Shown here one piece after another: positions 12,901 to 25,829 of a stretch of DNA of 64,000 bases. The notes under the pieces are model-generated. The model ran no database searches. It was given only the letters and a program-made list of their open reading frames with translations, and was not told the origin of the DNA. Source of the stretch: Lycocorax pyrrhopterus obiensis (lineage: Eukaryota > Chordata > Aves > Passeriformes > Paradisaeidae); assembly GCA_014706295.1 (NCBI GenBank), contig JACSVZ010000006.1, positions 26,532,629 to 26,596,628 of the forward strand, in the 5' to 3' direction. The translations under genes were made by a program, and so were the position numbers. Position 1 is the first letter of the stretch. Each line of letters begins with the position of its first letter.

Positions 12901-15900
12901 CTCACCCATCTTCTCCCAAAGAACAAGACTGCCAACAAAACATTTGTTTTCCCAGAATTGTTCCTATGGTCCTTTTTCATATACATTCCTATCATGTCAC
13001 TGTAATGTGACCTTTCTTATTTAAATTACAGCTTCAGTGCTGTCCTCAAACAAAAAGTCACAGGATAAAAATGAATCCATTACATCTACTTTGTTAAATA
13101 CTGTATTAGCAGAGCAGAACCTCTCTTGAGAGCCAAGAGTTCATTTCTGGTTGGCAAAGGAGGAAGTAATCTTCAATCAAACTAATCCTACGGGAAGGTA
13201 AGTGAATCTTAAAAAGCAAATTCCAAGTGCTTTTTTTCATTCACAGAAAGAATGATACAAAAGTACCTGCCAGGCAGGTCCCCAGTTTTCACATGCTCAT
13301 CAGCACCTGGCAGCCATAGCTCCAATAATTCACTTGCTTTTAGAGTTGCTCCATTTCTTTCTGATTTTATAACACAGTTTCCAAACGAAATGCTGTACAG
13401 GCAGATACAGCTCGCTTTCCTGGCAGGACTTTGTTCCCAGGCTCACAAGTCTAAGTAACTTTGAAAACCACTGTCACAAACCCTTATCAAAAAGAGGCCA
13501 AGGGCAACGACCTCCATGTAGCTTTGGCAGGTGCGTTGTTAAAGTGCAGCCCTGTTCTCTTAACCAGCATAAGTTCTTGATAAGTATGCATAACTTCTGA
13601 ATCAAGCTGAGCAAGGTGGTACGAAAAATCTCATGAAGCACCTCCAAAACTGATTTACCAGAAGAAGACAGGGATGAATTCAAGGACAGAGAAGCACCCA
13701 CACACAGGAGTACCCTTCTGTTTAGTCCCTTCTGTTTACCAGATACACACAGGACAACTGCAGCACAGCAACAGAAAACTGTGTGATAGGTTTTAGAAAG
13801 ACTATACATCCTACTAAAAAAAAAAAATCCAGAAATAATTCTTAATTTCCAAACAGGACATGATTATTAATACAGTATATATTGGAAACACAGAAAAGCT
13901 TTTAATAAAGCAGTAATGGATTGTACTTGTGTTTACTGGAAAGCCATTGTTCCTGTCCAGACTGTAAGCCCCAGAAATACATGCCTAGTTTTCATTAAAA
14001 CCTGTGTCATGTCTTACAGAAAGGTATTTATTACGTAACGCTTTTCATTGTAAGCAGCACCACATTTGGTTTTTGAACCCACATATTGCATTACTAACTG
14101 CAATTCTCATGGCATCCAGACCTCCTTAACCTTAAATGAGGCTTTTTGTGGACAAAATATAAGAGCTTTCTTACACCAAGCAACATAAATAACAATCAAA
14201 ATTTGTATTTTTCCTACAGTTTAGAAACTCGGAAGAATGGTTAGACAAACCACATATTGAAACTGCAGTGGGCTAAACAACGGAATCCAAGAACATTGAG
14301 ATACATCATCACAACTAAGATTCCTTAAATACTATGGAGCCAAGCAACCTGAGGACAAGCCAGTATAAAGCCCTCATTACATTCACAACTTCAGTAAGCA
14401 AATAGTTCTTACGCAGGAACATCCTCACTTCACTGCTGGATTAAAAGAACATTCCTGACTCCATTTGAAAAGAAGTAATGCCTAAAATTGTTGGCACAGA
14501 GACAGCATTCTGAAACTAGGCCATATGAATGTCACTTCATTGTTGTTACTGAAAGAAAAAAGATCAACTACAATAAAACCTTAGCCAGCACTGCAACATT
14601 ATGCCAGCTAAGCAAGCCCTTAACCAGACCCATGGAGCTTTGCTGCCTTTCTGCTACACACTTAAACACTGTCTGCAGATGCTTATTTTTATGTACATGG
14701 AAATGCATGCAAGCATACCCACTCCTTTTCTGACATCCTTCAGCACACAAAAATTTAAAGTTATGATATAAACCATAAAAAGTAGCATTTGCACCTAAAA
14801 ATTTTATGAAAACACAGCAAAAACTTTTCTCAAGTAATTTCTTAGCATACGAATGTTTACTGAATTTCCAAACACATCCTCAACACAAATACTATGTAAT
14901 TCCTTGCTCTGCACCTACTGAATCACTTGATTAGAACATGTTTTAGGAACAAAGCAAACGGCTTGCCCACTTCAGCTCAACTCACTAAGGTATGCATGTG
15001 AATCACAATCCTTGGAGCCGGTACAGGCTGCACAGAGGGCTCTGCTCCTGGCCAGTCTGCACAGCGCACCATCAGAATGCGACTCTCCCACGCTCACAGA
15101 GTAGATGTGCAGCTATGCTGGAATCACACCCATTTTCACAAATGGAGTCACACTCCCGGAAAAGTGAAATAAACCCCAGCTATCTCACTGGAGCACACAG
15201 AAAATTGGTTTGTCGCTAGATGATCCAAGTGCCACTTCCTGATGAAGGAGTCAGGAACATCTTACTCCATTGTGCTTACATAACAGAGGGCATAAAGGAC
15301 AAAACATAGCATCATATACAACCTCTTCTCAGACACCCTTTTTATTATTATTACTCTCTATCTTGTTGTTATTATTACTCTATCTTGTTACAGTTGACAA
15401 TTATCTAGTCTAGAAGCTGCAATTTATCTCCTTATCTATACAATTATATATCTAGTTGCAGACTGAATTTATTGTAACTGATTGTATCCCATGATTTACT
15501 TTAGTTTGGAAACAATATACATGAATCAACATTAAGGATTTTTAATCATTTGCATATGGTAGCTTCCACTTCTACTATAAAATACTAGAAAAATCCTTCC
15601 GGTTATGTCTATTGCAGCAAGAATGTTAATAACTACCAAGTACAATTACAAGGTATAATTTGGAACAGGTACTGTTAATCTGCAAGACACAAATTAAACG
15701 GCAAAACCTATAGGGATACCTGCTCTGAAACATGCATTGCTTTAACTTATAAGACAATAGCCTAGAAGTTATCAGTCCAAAACACGAATTACAGCAGTTA
15801 ATACAAAAAGCAAATCAGGTCTGAATGAGCTATTAGGACAAACTAAGTATCTGCATACTCTCCTAGCACTCAGTAATACACTGTACAATAAATAACTTGC

Positions 15901-16760
15901 TACTAATTACTCCAAACAAGACAGACAGGTGAATATATACTACTGTATTGGGGTAAAAATCCTAATGGAGGTATTTTGATGAAGCGGATGGTGAGTGGAA
16001 ACTCTGCATCCCAGTACATCTTAAGCAGTAATTAATGAAACATAACGCTGAGATACTGGTTACCTCCAGATTTTTTTTTTTTCATTTTTACAAATACAAG
16101 AAACTTAAGACATACGAAATACTCAGTTGACGTTCAATTACATCATCTTTATCACCTCCTGGCGTCCTGTCATGAAGTTGCTGTGCTTACGTCAGCAAAG
16201 CTTTCTACACAGTGCGAGGCAGCTCCCGGCCTGAGACCCTGCATTGAAGCATGTGTGAAGGGGTGATGTGAGGACAGACGGGTTGTCTGAACCAAGAGCA
16301 GCATCCTTGCTTCGCTGGTTCAATTCAGACAAGGAATCCTCCTAGAAACACTCATTTCAGGCCATTTAGAAGATCAAAGCGGGCAGTTTTTGTAGGCATA
16401 ATAATAGGTTTGAGGCACAAAAATAATGCCCCCCCTGTAAAATACACTGTCCGAGGGTGACTGATTTGCTTCAAAGGAGCATTTGGAGCTTGACAGAACT
16501 AAGACATAGTGTCAGCATCTGGTAACTCCGCAGAGATGAGCATCTACTTGTCCCCTCTCTTGGACAGCAAAGGGTGCAAAGAACTTTACCAGGCTGAAAC
16601 AACTGCAGCCTAAGAAAATAAAATAATAAATATATATATACAAAACCTTACATGAGAACTAAGAAGCAGACAGCTCTCAGACTGGCTATGCCAAGTTGCA
16701 TCAGCGCGCAGGATCACAAAAATCCTGGTTTTTAAAGGGCAATTTCACACGGCAGCATGC
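9917..16760. other. non-coding stretch, presumed first intron of gene A
   Basis: Unique AT-rich sequence with no supported exon. A short direct duplication (TTATTATTACTCTATCTTG, two imperfect copies) lies near 15,345-15,390. An isolated plus-strand donor at 13,200 (CGGGAAG|GTAAGTGA) is considered among the rejected items. Confidence 0.4.
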
Positions 16761-16820
16761 AAAAAAAAAAAAAGGAAGAAGAAAAAAAAGAAAAAAAAAA
16801 GAAAAGCAAAGAAAAAAAGG
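16761..16820 (-). other. long intronic polypyrimidine tract next to the gene A exon 1 donor
   Basis: On the plus strand this is an almost pure A/G tract of 60 bases with one C (16,807). In the minus-strand transcript it is a U/C tract starting about 50 bases downstream of the exon 1 5' splice site (16,870). Runs of U broken by UCUU and CUUCUUCC are the kind of sequence bound by PTB and TIA1. That could influence use of the donor. It may simply be a simple-sequence expansion. Confidence 0.7.
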
Positions 16821-16870
16821 ATAAGATATGTCCTATGCTGCTGCGGTTCCTGGTGCAGCAACATACTTAC

Positions 16871-16946
16871 TGCTGCTGCCGCTCCAGGATTTCAGCAAAG
16901 ACTTAATGCTGATCTCGAAGAAGAGGGAGTCCTGCAGGCTGAGCAT
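16871..16946 (-). CDS. gene A, first coding exon (unrecognised protein)
   Basis: The start codon lies inside a CpG island and the frame runs 25 codons (MLSLQDSLFFEISIKSLL, then KSWSGSS) into an excellent donor, CAGCAGCA|GTAAGTATG. It ends in phase 1. The CpG-island setting, the ATG and the near-consensus 5' splice site together make a convincing first coding exon of a leftward gene that continues beyond the window. The peptide is acidic at first, then mixed hydrophobic and basic, and has no signal-peptide pattern. It feels like a conserved N-terminus, but I cannot name it. The ATG context has C at -3 and C at +4, so it is not a strong Kozak site. No other ATG lies in frame nearby upstream. 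Confidence 0.65.
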
Positions 16947-17260
16947 GGTGCGGGCAGGGCGGAGCGGGGCGCCGGCCGCCGCCGCCTCCGCCAGCAGCCG
17001 CGGGAGGGACGTGCCGGTGCCGCTGTGACGCAGGGCCCGGAGGGCGGCGGGCGGCTCCGGCCGGGACCGACCCCTCCTCGCCCGCCGGGCCCCGCCCCGG
17101 GGCCGCCCCGCCGCAGGGACCCCCCCGGCGCGCCGCGGGGGCTGCGCGTGTTCCCGCCTCCGGGCTGTACCCACGCTGCGCCCGAGGGATGCTCCCAGCC
17201 CACCCAGGCACAGCGACGGAGCTACCCAGCCCTTGGCAGCCGAACGAAGCGACTCCTTGC
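16880..17260 (-). promoter_or_regulatory. CpG island promoter of gene A
   Basis: About 380 bases are very GC-rich and dense in CpG, against an AT-rich background. The minus strand holds the start codon of gene A near the island's left edge, so the transcription start is expected a few tens to hundreds of bases to the right of 16,946. No TATA box is visible. This is the usual pattern for a broadly expressed vertebrate promoter. Open frames across the island on both strands are by-products of GC richness. Confidence 0.85.
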
Positions 17261-17432
17261 AACTACAACCAAAAGGGACTATAAAAGGCTGTTTGTGCTT
17301 TACCGAGTTTTAAATAAACTTCCAACCGAACTGTTAAAATCGCGAAGAATTAAATAAACTGTCCAGCGTTGCTCTGCACAGTGCCAAAATCTAAATAAGC
17401 CTTCTACGCCAAAAGATCAGCAAAATCAAAAC

Positions 17433-17450
17433 GGGGGGGGGGGGGCGGGG
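17433..17450 (+). repeat. G13 homopolymer followed by CGGGG
   Basis: Thirteen consecutive G bases, then CGGGGAGGG, lie just upstream of the gene A island relative to its transcription. The run could form a G-quadruplex on the plus strand. Homopolymers of this length are also prone to sequencing and assembly length errors. Confidence 0.9.
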
Positions 17451-17580
17451 AGGGACGGAAAATCACAAATGTGAGAAACAGAATCACAGTGGAGGGCAGG
17501 AAGGCCGTAAGTACTCCCAGGGAGCTGCCTGCAAGAGAACTACAGCCAATTTAGGTCCGACACCTACAGCCAGTAGCAGT

Positions 17581-17730
17581 TCTGGATGTCTCAGCCCCAG
17601 AAGTGTTCAAGGCCAGGCTGGATCAAGCTCTGAGCAACCTGGTGTAGTGAAGGTGTCCCTGCTATTGCAGAAGGCTGGAACTAGACTAGCTTTAAGGCCC
17701 CTTCCAACCCAAATCCTTTCATGATTCTAC
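17581..17730 (+). mobile_element. CR1 LINE fragment (3' end), plus orientation
   Basis: The stretch contains the familiar CR1 tail: GTTCAAGGCCAGGCTGGAT, then GCTCTGAGCAACCTGGT, then AAGGCCCCTTCCAACCCAAA and a closing ATGATTCT. Only the 3' untranslated portion is present, as for most avian CR1 copies (5' truncated). It lies in presumed intergenic DNA between genes A and B, antisense to both. The left edge is approximate; weaker similarity may reach about 17,510. Confidence 0.87.
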
Positions 17731-20445
17731 TAGGTTTTTGGAGTTTGGTTGGTGGTGGTTTTTTCCTTACTGTCTTTTAAAGGACTTGAGCTGTTAGGGG
17801 TTTGTTTGGTTTGGGGTTTTTTCTTAGTGTCTTCTAAAGGACTTGACACAATTTTGGTTTTTCTGATGGTTTCCTCTGTCCAGTATCATCTCAAATGCCA
17901 CAATGGAAAGTCTCTTAGAACTGATGGTTCTGGATTCCTAGGGATGCAATCCAACACTGCCTTAGGTAGCACTAAGGCTTTAATGCCATTCTTTTGGGAT
18001 AAAGCAAGATACTCTACGAATAGCCTTTGCCCACTTCAGCACCAGGTAAAGCACCTTGTCCACACTACCAGATACAATGAAAAAGTGGTGGCTCTCTGTC
18101 ATCTTGAGGTGTCATCTTTACACAGATCAAAAACACACCTGAAAGTGTCTCAAAATTTTATTGGACAATTAAAAAATTTCAGAAAGATTTCTACATACTG
18201 ACAGGAAGAAACGACATTAAGAAAGTAATGCTTGTTTCCATAACTGCCACCAAATTACACGTGTAACACTACCCTTGGGTCAAGTAACAGAAATTGAGAG
18301 AACAGGATGCTGAGATTATTGTAGCAGTGGCTGCCAACAGCAGTTTAATTAGGTCTACTTAAATTATAACTTGACTCACACCATACAGATGAACCAAAAA
18401 ATCATGTGGATCCAAGGTAGACTGATTAACTAGATCCGCTTTTAGGTGATTTTTTTAAAAATCCACTGTTTCAAAACTGCTGCCCATACTGTACTAGGAG
18501 TAAAAAAGCCATGAGGGGGAAATAACACCTGTGTCCTTAGATAAATTAGAATTATCTGAAGTTGTAGGAAAGATTTAAGAACAGTGTACATCAAATACTT
18601 TTAAGGTTTGGGATTTATTTGTGATTTTGGTTTTGTTTGTTTGGGGCTTTTTTAATCTATATCCCCCACCCCAAAAAGACAAAATAATTATCACTAACAA
18701 AGAGGTAACATAAACCAGTTGATGTAAAACTAAGTGGTTCTACGTGACAGGTCTAACACAGCAGCAGCAGGACACTGGAGAAAGAGTGGGACAAGCCTGT
18801 CACTGCATTAGACTGGTTCAAGCACCAGCTGCTGTCACTCAGGAGATGAAGTTTTATTAAGAGAGAGATTGGTAATATCATTCAGTTTTCATAGATTAAA
18901 AATAATCCAAATTTCCCCATGCAAAAAATATTTTTCTATAATAAGATACTAAATTGCTACCTATATCCAAATAGCACTTTTTTCTTCCCAAACAGGGTAC
19001 AGAACATGCATCCACAGAGTAACTCTTTGGGACTTTGCATCAAACTTTCTTTCATAAGCTTGTTTCAGGTAGTACTGCCTATGTAGTAGGTAGTATTACC
19101 TCCTACGCCTTTTCATCACTCCTTTTATGAATACACTCAAAGTTACACTTCAAGCATTCCTTTTTCCTCTTACTAAATAAGATATAACAGAGGTTGTATT
19201 TTGTTATGAGTAGGATATAAAGGTCAGATTTTGGAACTGGCTGATGAATTTCACCACTAATTTGAAAGACCATATTAATTATGGTTGGTCTCTGACTGCC
19301 TTTAACACTGGGCTACAGAGACTTCTTCAAAGGAATCGTTGTTAACAGTGCGCATTCCAAAATCATGAGCCAACTCTCTCAGCACCTCAAAAATAATGAC
19401 TTTTTAAAATACACTTTGGGTTCTTTGTAATTGCCCTTCCCCGCCCCCCCCCCTCAGTTTTTATTCTTTAAGTTATTAGTGCCAGAAACTTATTAAAAAC
19501 AATCATCCCAGAAACCCCAGGAGATACACTAAAACCTACAGAAATACTAATCTCCATGTTCCACCTTCTGGAGTCCTGTTAAGAACACTTTCAACAAACA
19601 GAGAAGTTGTCAGTATTTTGGTAAAGTAGCGTTTCAAAATTAAATGAGAATTAGGAAATCTTTTTCAAAATTTGCATTTATTTATGACATTGAGATGTTT
19701 GGCCAAGCAAGTTACATGGCCTTCCACAATGGCATCTGAGATTTTGTAATACTGTTATTTATTCACAGTATCAACCAATGATCACCATCAATTGGGTCTC
19801 CTCAAGGATACTAGCAATTACTTTTAAATAATTAATAGAAAATACTAGCCCATTAACAATTTCTAAGAAATGAGAACTGTATGTACCAAGAGTATAAGCT
19901 TTTCCTTCTAAAGATTTCAGTAGATGCATTGAAGACTAGGAATATATAATATTAGGAACAAAAATATTTTGGAAAGAAAAATGTTCTTTTAATACTACAT
20001 GAATATGCATGATCTCATACATACATGCACAGACATAGCAACTTTGATTAAATGAACATCACTAATTTATTAGATTTAAAAATGGTTTATACCAAATATT
20101 TTCACAGCCCTCACTTTCCCCCAAGAAAGGAGAAAACAAATTATCAGTCCAAGTCCATTTAACAAGTGGAGTAATGGGTCTGTCAGTATCTTAGACCTAT
20201 CATACAAGCATCAGTGTCATAAGAGTTATCTTATTGTACAACTGTGAACAAGCCTTATGACACCACTTCTTCCTCACAGCTCAGTTTAAATGCTTTTATA
20301 ATCAAAGGTGTATGGATAACAATGACTCCCCTATCAGACTTTCTGGGTTGTGGTTTTCCTTTGAAATGAGTTAATGAAACAACCTACCAAATACTAGAAT
20401 AAACAGAAGATTTCGGTATAAAACACAAAGTTTAAAACGTAACCT

Positions 20446-20451
20446 TTTATT
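20446..20451 (-). terminator. possible poly(A) signal of gene B (distal)
   Basis: AATAAA on the minus strand, about 950 bases after the putative gene B stop. AATAAA is frequent by chance in AT-rich DNA, so this is weak. The choice between this and 20,920 is open. Confidence 0.2.
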
Positions 20452-20919
20452 TTTAATCAAAACAAGAATAGTACAAGCAGGAAAGAAAAACTATGGATCA
20501 CAAGCCTCTGAACCTTGGACAAGCACAGATAAGGCTAATTCATTGAGAAGAACCCAACAAAACTCATCGTGCAGAGTCACAAGGTATCACTATCTTGTAT
20601 TTCTAGAACTATGTTAGAAAAATGTCATTTACAGCATGGATTTTTTCCAGTTCCTCATTCTCAGAGAGGAAAATGAAAGAGTCTTCTGGAAAGTACACTG
20701 TGTCTAAAACAGAGAGCAACAAGTATAACCACTAAAAATACCTATCACTTCGAGTACTTACAAGAGAAGTCTTCCCTAAGGTTAATATTTTACTATTTTA
20801 GATAAAACAGAAAATAAAGCACTTGAGTTTAAATATAAGCAAATAGATTTGATCTGGAGCTGGTTCATGAAAGAAAAAAATCCGAAAAGAAAATATGAAA
20901 TTGAGGATTTTTGCATACT

Positions 20920-20925
20920 TTTATT
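20920..20925 (-). terminator. possible poly(A) signal of gene B (proximal)
   Basis: AATAAA on the minus strand, about 470 bases downstream of the putative gene B stop codon. It is the first one I noticed after that stop. It is weak evidence on its own. Confidence 0.25.
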
Positions 20926-21394
20926 AATAGGCTGAACATTACACAGCTCCAATAAATACAGAGCTTATACACTGATACCAGTATTTGCATACCTTTTGAT
21001 TCTGGATCAATTTCACTTCTAAAGGGAGCAGACTACTATAAAGTCTATCTTTCTCAAGAGTCGAGGTGAGGTATGCATGAATAAGCACACTGGTATTAGT
21101 AAGCTCTTAAAAGAACATGACAAGAGTTGGACTGTAGGTGCAGTAAAGCAGAAGTGCTCAATCTGCAGATGCAACCTGTTTGTACTCTACTAAAATGATG
21201 TTAAAAATGATTAATCCAAGTGCCCAGTCTATACCATGCTTTCTGCTCAGATATGAAAAACTCTTAGTAAAGAGGATGGCTAGAAGCAAATTGCTCAAGC
21301 TGCTTCAGTGACCTAAGTCAGCAGACTCCAGGCTGCAAACAGACCGATACATTACGAGATCCAAGCGCCGTAAGCCCAGCTGCTCCAGGAAGTA

Positions 21395-21439
21395 TTACAC
21401 TGTCCATTTGCGGTACCATTCATCCATAGCACGCTTGAC
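21395..21439 (-). CDS. gene B, candidate last coding exon
   Basis: A good acceptor (GGACTTTGCTTGTACAG) opens a segment that in phase 0 reads VKRAMDEWYRKWTV and stops at TAA. The charged, tryptophan-rich peptide looks like a genuine C-terminus. If it were joined directly to the candidate exon at 23,634-23,666, which ends in phase 1, the frame would instead read GQACYG and stop. So either an exon is missing between them or one of the two is wrong. I do not recognise the protein. AATAAA signals follow at 20,925 and 20,451. Confidence 0.35.
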   Translation of the reverse strand, partial: VKRAMDEWYRKWTV

Positions 21440-23547
21440 CTGTACAAGCAAAGTCCATTCAGCATTTCAACACACATCCTTTAGATGGAATATTCAGTAC
21501 ATGTACAGTAAGCCCAGTCACACGACAGGTAAGATTCGCCTTGAGTGTTTTACTAGCTAGAGGACTCAAGCAATGTAAGAGATCAAAAACTATCGCACTG
21601 CAGATAGTACAAATAACAGAACTTTTCTTTATCTATAGAATTAGGTATTTAATAAAAACATTTCTAAAAGGATCATTATCCATAGTAGGATCAATACATT
21701 TACCACCGATGTGTATGCAAAGGCTATTTGCACAGCTTTGCTTTAATTCAAGTAACATCATGCCATTTTCTAGGAGCTGCCCAGAGACATTGCTGGCAAC
21801 TATTTTGAACAATGTACATAAAGTAAGTGCCACATGCATAATAACTGCTGCTTCACTAACTGCCAGAGACCTGGCCTGTGGCAAACACTAATATGCAAGA
21901 CCAAAAAAATTAATATGATTCACACAATGTTGTTTTTGCTTCACCTCTACAGACTGAAAAGGTAAGGGGGGTTTCATGACTGAAGATATTGCTGTATATA
22001 TTATCTTAGAAGAGCAATATTTTAATTCTAAAAAGTTTGCATTTAAATGACAAAGAAATAACATTTTATAAGTCATTAATTCATTTTTCACAGGGAGCAT
22101 TACAGATTTTTAGCTTCATTTCCTTTTTTTCCCCCTCTTCATTTGAAGTGTTATTCCCCAATTCTACAATAGTTTCATTTCTCTAGGAGCATATTCATAA
22201 CACACTACCTCCCTCCCTCAAACCCCCAGTGCAGCTCTTGCTTTTTTCTATTGGAATGGCTGAGATAACAGAATATGATTTTTCTACTTATCCATCTACA
22301 AAATAATTTAGATTATTTTGAACAAATCATTCTGGCATTAACACTCAATTTAAAAACCACAGCTAAAGGCATTTTCAGTTACAAAAAACACGCAGCTACT
22401 CTTGCTTCCAGAAGTTGCTCTACAGTTTTCAGACCTACTACATTCATCTTCAGGATGGTACAGACTGACAGAAAATGCATTCGCGCAAAGAACTACAAAT
22501 AATATTTCCCATTTAAAGTAAATTATAAATTTTCCAGCTAGTTCTGGAAGGACACTGAAGATGCACAGCTTTCTTGCAGAACACAGTCTTTGAATAAGAC
22601 CAAAGAGGCTACAGTTAATATTTAACTTTTCATTAAGTTAACACTATCTAGATTGAATAGTAAGTCTGCTGGAAAAGAAAAAAAAAAAATAAAAAAAAAG
22701 AGAAAGAATCCCCCACAACCTTCAAGAAAGAGTAATTAAATCCTGAAAAACCATTTTCAAGGTAGTTTAACAACAGCTTTAAGAATTTTGTAAGAATTTA
22801 TACTAAACAGATATCCGGCCCTTCCTGAAAATCTAGCTTTCCAGATCAGCGAACATCGTAAGACTACAAGGAAACAAATCAGTAAGAAAAAGGTGAAACA
22901 TTTCAAAAACCACAATAGGCAGTTCTGAGATGATACTTAACCAATCTCTCTCCAAGAAGAAATGAGACCAGTAAAATGATACACAAGCCTAAAGATGCTA
23001 CCATATCTCATAAGTCTGACAAATCCAAGTTTCTCAAATGTCACAAGCAGCTCAGTAATTAAAATTCTAGAAAACAGAGTGATTTACACCCTTCTCAGAC
23101 GCTAAATTTCAATCTTCAATGACTGCAAATAAAACTTTAAAGTTTAAAGCCCAACTAGGATGGTTCTATGTCAGACAACCTGAAATAACAGCCTTAAGGT
23201 CCAATTCTGTACCGTGTCACCCTCCTCACTATGCTTCAGCACTAACATACCAACATGCTGGGTTTGGGGAACCAGCCCTTGGTTTTCACCAACCTTTTAA
23301 ACGGAATCTGGAAACAGCTACGGAGCTACACAGAAAATCCCTGCTTAGTAGCTGGGCATTTAAATGGATAGAGTAAGGAAAGGCTTAACTCTGTTACCCT
23401 ACAAGGCCTCAAGACAACTGCTACGAATCAGTTATGTTTCTATTTTTGTTGTTCCTTCCAAGCTGCTGGATGTCTGTGCCACTTTTATGGGAAACATCAT
23501 ATTTGCATTATGCAAGGATCAGTTATTCTATCCCTATAGAGAGCACT

Positions 23548-23562
23548 GGGGGGGGGGGGGGG
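23548..23562 (+). repeat. G15 homopolymer
   Basis: Fifteen consecutive G bases in presumed gene B intron (C15 in the sense transcript). The length is likely polymorphic or error-prone. Confidence 0.95.
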
Positions 23563-23633
23563 AAAAACCACTGAGAGTTAATGACTCATCTGGGAAAAAC
23601 GTCAAAGAAGAAAAAGTTAAAGAAAAAAGTTAC

Positions 23634-23666
23634 CTATAGGGATAAACTCAGCATAGAAGCCACAAT
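23634..23666 (-). CDS. gene B, candidate short internal exon
   Basis: A 33-base minus-strand segment lies between CATGCGGCTTAACAG and the donor CCTATAG|GTAACT. In phase 1 it reads CGFYAEFIPI and ends again in phase 1. The preceding candidate (25,830-25,878) also ends in phase 1, so the two join in frame as ...CFEET-D-CGFYAEFIPI. The donor is only fair and the exon is small. It could be chance. Confidence 0.22.
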   Translation of the reverse strand: MVASMLSLSL

Positions 23667-25829
23667 CTGTTAAGCCGCATGAGTGCAATAGTACTTGGGC
23701 AGAAAATATTCTTGGATGCAGATTACCACTAAACTCACAAGCAGCTGAAGATGCTTGTGTATGTGCTCGCCCTGTGCCTGGAGGTGAATTCCTGCCTTCC
23801 TCCCTCTGCCATAAGCAAAGCTGAATGTTTGCTCCTGAGCCACTGTCACTGCAGCCCCTTCCTGTTCATACATTAAAGTACTGTAGAGCCCTGCAAAATG
23901 CAGACATATGTCTGGTTCAGCCATCTCTGCCACAGGGCACCAACAGCAGGCAGAGGGATGAGGAACAGCAGTTACAAGAGGGAACTACTACAGGTGTCTC
24001 TACAAAACCTCCTTACAATCACAAGCCTACCAACTTACTCCACCATGGCTTAAATCCCTATGTAGGCAGCAGCTCTGCACACATAGTGTAAGGACTTGGA
24101 TAGCTGAACTTAAGAGTCAGGAAAAGGAAAGCAAGACGGGGCAAGGAACGGACCACCAATTTTCTTTTGAGGTTTCAACTCCTGAAATTGCCTTTCCTGA
24201 TGTTTCAGTTACACGGGGCAGGAACATATGGAGCTCCATCACCCAATATCAGAAATACATGTAGTAATTACACTAACATGGCATTCTTCACAGTAGAACC
24301 AAACTAGCATATTTCTTCACTCCAAAGTCAGTAAATACTTGCAGTGTCTTTTTTAGTGCTTTAGTTACCATGATTTAATCACTTAAGTGCTTTTAATGCT
24401 GAATTTTGCAGCTTTCCCATCTCTAGGAAACAACAGATATTCTCATAGCAACAAAATAGAAATGCTTTTAAGATTTAAAAAGGTAATCAAAAGGTAAAAT
24501 ACACATTGCTTTGAAAATCAGAAATAACAGCATTCATATGAGTGTCATTTCTGAACCTTTATCTTGGGCAAGCATACTGTTACACTAAAGAAAAGCAAGA
24601 AAAGAAATACAAGTATCAGAAAGGGAGAGAACCAGAAGCAGTAACAAACCCAAGGGCAGCCAAATGCAACAGTTAGATACTAAACACCTAACACACACTA
24701 AAACTTTAGAAGGCCACGTGTGTCTGGAAGTTGTGCAAATAGCCCACTACACAAAGTTCCTTAAAGTGCCTTAGCTGGGGGACTACAAAATAGCCTGTGC
24801 CAGCAGCTGCACACGGGGCAGCAGCTGCGAAGCCCAGCGCTGCACGTGAACCACGTCAGGCAGCTCTGCATCCACACACCTGCATCCAGCACAGCACACC
24901 AAACGAAAGGGACGGTGTCACGCCACTGCAAGCCCTACTAATTAATGAAAAATGAAGAACTGAAATCAGGTGGTAAAAACATGTTCACATAAAACGGACA
25001 ATATGCTTTAGCTTTTTCCATTCATTCAGCTGGCTCTCCCTATTTGTCAGTCATTATCTAGTGATAGAGCATTTGCATACTAGTCATTTCTCCCAGTAAC
25101 TGATATGAACATGTTAATTATCCAAACACACAATGTACCTATAAACATCTATGGTATAGCTTCCTCAACATCTGGGCAAATTAACCTACTCTGTTCTGCA
25201 TGGCTTCTTCCATGAAACAGGAATTTATGGAAACCCCAATCAACAAAGAAAAAAACAGTTTTAAACTAACTCTAATAAACTGAAAACAACATACTAGATA
25301 AATACAGTATTTTTATAAAAGTTTTTAATTTCTTTTATATGTATTACTTACTGGTTTTCCAGTTTTAAGTGAGAAAATACTCTGAAATTAGAAACATCCT
25401 TCCTTCAGAAAGTCATCCTCTCAAAGAAGTAACTGAGACAAAGCTCACACGAGTGCATTTTTAAGAGATGCCAAGCATCACCACATAGTTTTGAGTCAGT
25501 CTCTAAAACGACCGTGCAACAGCATCCTGATGTTAGAGTACCTGAAGCTTATATTGCCATACTGGTCTTGTCAATGAGCACTGAAAGTCTCCCAAGAAAT
25601 CAGGGTCCAGAACACATCTGTCACTACAGACTTCACTGGTACTAATCAGCTAAAGAACTATTATTATTTACATAGTATCTCCCTATGAGGCATATTGCAC
25701 AGCTAATGAAGTGAGGATACACCAAGTCCTGAACATCCAGAGCATGTCATGAAAAACTGCTGCGGACAGAAACTTAATCTCTTCAGAAGTTACCACTGCT
25801 AAAGTTACATGGTTTTCTCAAAGTTTTAC

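Larger units (their letters stand above)
17731..21394. other. presumed 3' UTR of gene B and A-B intergenic DNA
   Basis: No supported coding exon. If gene B ends at 21,395, its 3' UTR occupies the right part. A C10 run lies at 19,444-19,453 and GT-rich sequence near 17,730-17,830. I see no RNA gene. Confidence 0.4.

Noticed and set aside
13100..13206. Plus-strand donor CGGGAAG|GTAAGTGA with acceptor TATTAGCAG upstream
   Set aside because: No open frame and no other plus-strand exon nearby. Isolated strong donors are expected by chance.
16833..17262. Overlapping minus- and plus-strand frames of 103-119 codons in the gene A island
   Set aside because: Composition by-products; only the short frame with the ATG at 16,946 ends at a proper donor.
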